Below, in pieces: positions 5,786-6,850 of a stretch of DNA of 6,850 bases. Position numbers and translations under genes: made by a program. The notes beneath the pieces were generated by a model. The model ran no database searches. It saw nothing but the letters and a program-made list of their open reading frames with translations, and had not been told where the DNA came from. This stretch comes from Actinomycetota bacterium (GTDB lineage: Bacteria > Actinomycetota > Actinomycetes > Streptosporangiales > Streptosporangiaceae): NCBI GenBank assembly GCA_003168295.1, contig PMST01000418.1, forward strand, positions 1-6,850. The letters run 5' to 3'. The first letter of the stretch is position 1; every line of letters starts with the position of its first letter.

Positions 5786-6382
5786 CTAGGGGGACAGCCG
5801 TTCGGTCGTCCAGTTATGGCCTGACCGCCGGTAGCGGATCCGGTCGTGCAGGCCGTCCGGGGATTCCTGCCAGAACTCGACGCGGTCGGGAATCACCCGG
5901 AAGCCGCCCCAGCGCTGCGGACGGGGGAGATCAGTGTCAGCGGGGTGGCCGAGCTGGATGTCCTGCACCCGCGTCCGGAGGGCGGCCTGGCTGGCGATGA
6001 CGCTGCTTTGGTACGAGGCGGCGGCGTTGCGGCGGGTAGCCGCAGGGCGGGTCCGCCAGTACTCGTCGGCTTCCTCCTCACTTACCGGCTCGACCGGTCC
6101 CGCCACCCGTACCTGGCGGTGGACCGGGCGGAGCCAGTGCAGAACGGCAGCGGCCTGCGGATTGGCGGCCAGCTCGGCACCCTTGTCGCTGGTGAGGTCG
6201 GTGAAGAAGGCCAGCCCCCGGTGGAGGCCGCGAAGTACCACCATCCGTGCCGCGGGGACGCCGTCAGCGGTCGCGGTCGCGATGGTCATGGCCTCAGGCA
6301 TCGGCTCGCCCGCACGGCGAGCGGCATCCAGCCATGCCGCCAGTTGCCGCAGCGGATCGGCGTCCAGGTCAATGATGTCCAC
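5786..6382 (-). CDS. pdxH: Pyridoxine/pyridoxamine 5'-phosphate oxidase (PdxH)
   Basis: This FMN enzyme oxidises pyridoxamine- or pyridoxine-5'-phosphate to pyridoxal 5'-phosphate with O2, the last step of vitamin B6 salvage in the cytoplasm. At 198 residues it is close to the usual length of about 210-220, with a short N-terminus. Family motifs in order are PEAMTIATATADG (29-41), RMVVLRG (46-52), FFTDLTSDKG (60-68 region), RQVRVAG (89-95), YWRTRP (108-113) and WGGFRVIPDRVEFWQ (158-172), followed by LHDRIRYRR (178-186). The C-terminal ERLSP matches the conserved E/DRL-P end. The GTG at 6382 is the only start near the expected N-terminus, because TGA lies in frame a few codons upstream; its ribosome site is poor. 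In the usual RLHDR motif the Arg equivalent to E. coli Arg197 is Gly177, while His179 is kept. A PdxH-like relative with changed specificity is therefore possible. The gene is alone, without other B6 genes. Confidence 0.88.
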   Translation of the reverse strand: MDIIDLDADPLRQLAAWLDAARRAGEPMPEAMTIATATADGVPAARMVVLRGLHRGLAFFTDLTSDKGAELAANPQAAAVLHWLRPVHRQVRVAGPVEPVSEEEADEYWRTRPAATRRNAAASYQSSVIASQAALRTRVQDIQLGHPADTDLPRPQRWGGFRVIPDRVEFWQESPDGLHDRIRYRRSGHNWTTERLSP

Positions 6383-6440
6383 CCCGTCAGTATTGCCTCA
6401 CCCGCATCTCTACCGAGGCTTAAATCCGGCTTGGTGAGGG

Positions 6441-6758
6441 GTGCAGCTGGGAACCGGCGGCAGGCTCCCCGGCTCGTGTGAGATCACCGCGTACTATGTC
6501 GCGGCCGAGGCCTTCACCAATGCCGCCAAGCACGCGGGCGCTTCGGCGGTGGATATCGTCATCGAAGAGGCCGCCGGCACGCTCAGGGTGCAGGTCCGCG
6601 ACGTCGGCGCCGGCGGCGCCGACGCCACCCGCGGTTCGGGCCTGACCGGCCCGCGGGACCGGGTGGAGGCCGTGGGCGGAAGCATGACCGTGGACAGCCC
6701 GACCGGGGCCGGCACCGTCCTGACCGTGCTGCTCCCGGTCACCGAAGACGATCATTAA
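6441..6758 (+). pseudogene. Orphan HATPase_c domain of a NarL-type sensor histidine kinase, probable 5'-truncated relic
   Basis: The 105-residue frame from GTG 6441 contains only the ATP-binding domain of a NarL/DegS-class histidine kinase. It shows the N-box in AAEAFTNAAKHAGAS (about 27-41), the G1 box VRDVGAGGAD (about 52-61), the G2-like GSGLTGPRDRVEAVGG and the terminal GTVLTVLLPV. The sensor region and the HisKA_3 dimerisation/phosphoacceptor segment, usually 250 or more residues, are absent. TGA (6435-6437) lies in frame two codons upstream, and no ribosome site is properly spaced. The usual partner response regulator is not seen downstream in the visible 92 bp. DxGxG is intact; a Pro replaces the usual Leu in GLxGL. 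It is most likely a deletion remnant; a free-standing ATPase module is less likely. Confidence 0.7.
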
Positions 6759-6791
6759 TCCGAACGGGCCCTGGTACACCCCCTCGCCAAG

Positions 6792-6846
6792 CCGGCAGGC
6801 TGCCGGGCGGGCGTGGCCGTCCGGGCTCTCCGGGCCGGTCCCGGCC
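6792..6846. repeat. Two GC-rich inverted repeats after the kinase relic
   Basis: CCGGCA-GGC-TGCCGG (6792-6806) is a perfect 6-bp stem with a 3-nt loop. GGCCGG-TC-CCGGCC (6833-6846) is a perfect 6-bp arm pair. They begin 33 nt after the kinase relic stop and could form a T-less actinobacterial terminator. GC-rich chance pairing is common in such DNA. I see no gene in 6759-6850. Confidence 0.35.
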
Positions 6847-6850
6847 GGGC

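Noticed and set aside
5934..6481. Plus-strand open frames opposite pdxH
   Set aside because: These are antisense shadows of a well-recognised gene, without motifs of their own.
1..6850. CRISPR array, tRNA or rRNA genes, transposase or attachment sites
   Set aside because: No regularly spaced repeats, cloverleaf-like sequence, transposase motifs (DDE or recombinase signatures) or flanking inverted-repeat ends with target duplications could be found by eye.

Overview
The window is high-GC DNA with GTG starts, Gly/Ala/Arg-rich proteins, short purine-rich ribosome binding sites and a Streptomyces-like secreted lectin. This points to an actinomycete. No genus can be named from the sequence alone.

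Layout from left to right. (1) Positions 1-461, minus strand: the N-terminal half of a DrrA-like ABC transporter ATPase that runs off the left edge. Its first codons lie in a 15-bp tandem duplication, and an 11-bp-period direct repeat sits upstream. (2) Positions 606-2626: a block of decayed genes. A minus-strand remnant of a small PPOX-type (split-barrel flavin/F420) enzyme abuts, with no space between them, a plus-strand PfkB-family sugar kinase remnant. That kinase overlaps by ATGA a SIS-domain sugar-phosphate protein carrying two single-base frameshifts. The PfkB remnant has lost its N-terminus, its substrate-binding Asn and its catalytic GAGD segment. (3) Positions 2634-5042, minus strand: a large intact CehA/McbA-type PHP-fold metallohydrolase, convergent with the SIS relic and 7 bp from it. 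(4) Positions 5043-5240: a divergent intergenic region with a 14-bp perfect palindrome. (5) Positions 5241-5744, plus strand: a secreted single-domain ricin-type beta-trefoil lectin. (6) Positions 5786-6382, minus strand: PdxH, pyridoxamine/pyridoxine 5'-phosphate oxidase. (7) Positions 6441-6758, plus strand: an orphan HATPase_c domain from a NarL-type sensor kinase. It is probably a relic, and GC-rich hairpins follow it.

The intact genes (ABC ATPase, CehA-like hydrolase, lectin, PdxH) do not form an obvious pathway. The PfkB-SIS pair was once a translationally coupled sugar or amino-sugar phosphate operon and is now dead or badly damaged. I see no convincing new defence, mobile or biosynthetic system. 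The most informative signal is a chain of specific lesions: a head-to-head deletion junction, an excised catalytic loop and frameshifts. Together they record loss of the operon and of its divergent promoter. Sequencing error could explain the simple single-base indels, but not the deletions.
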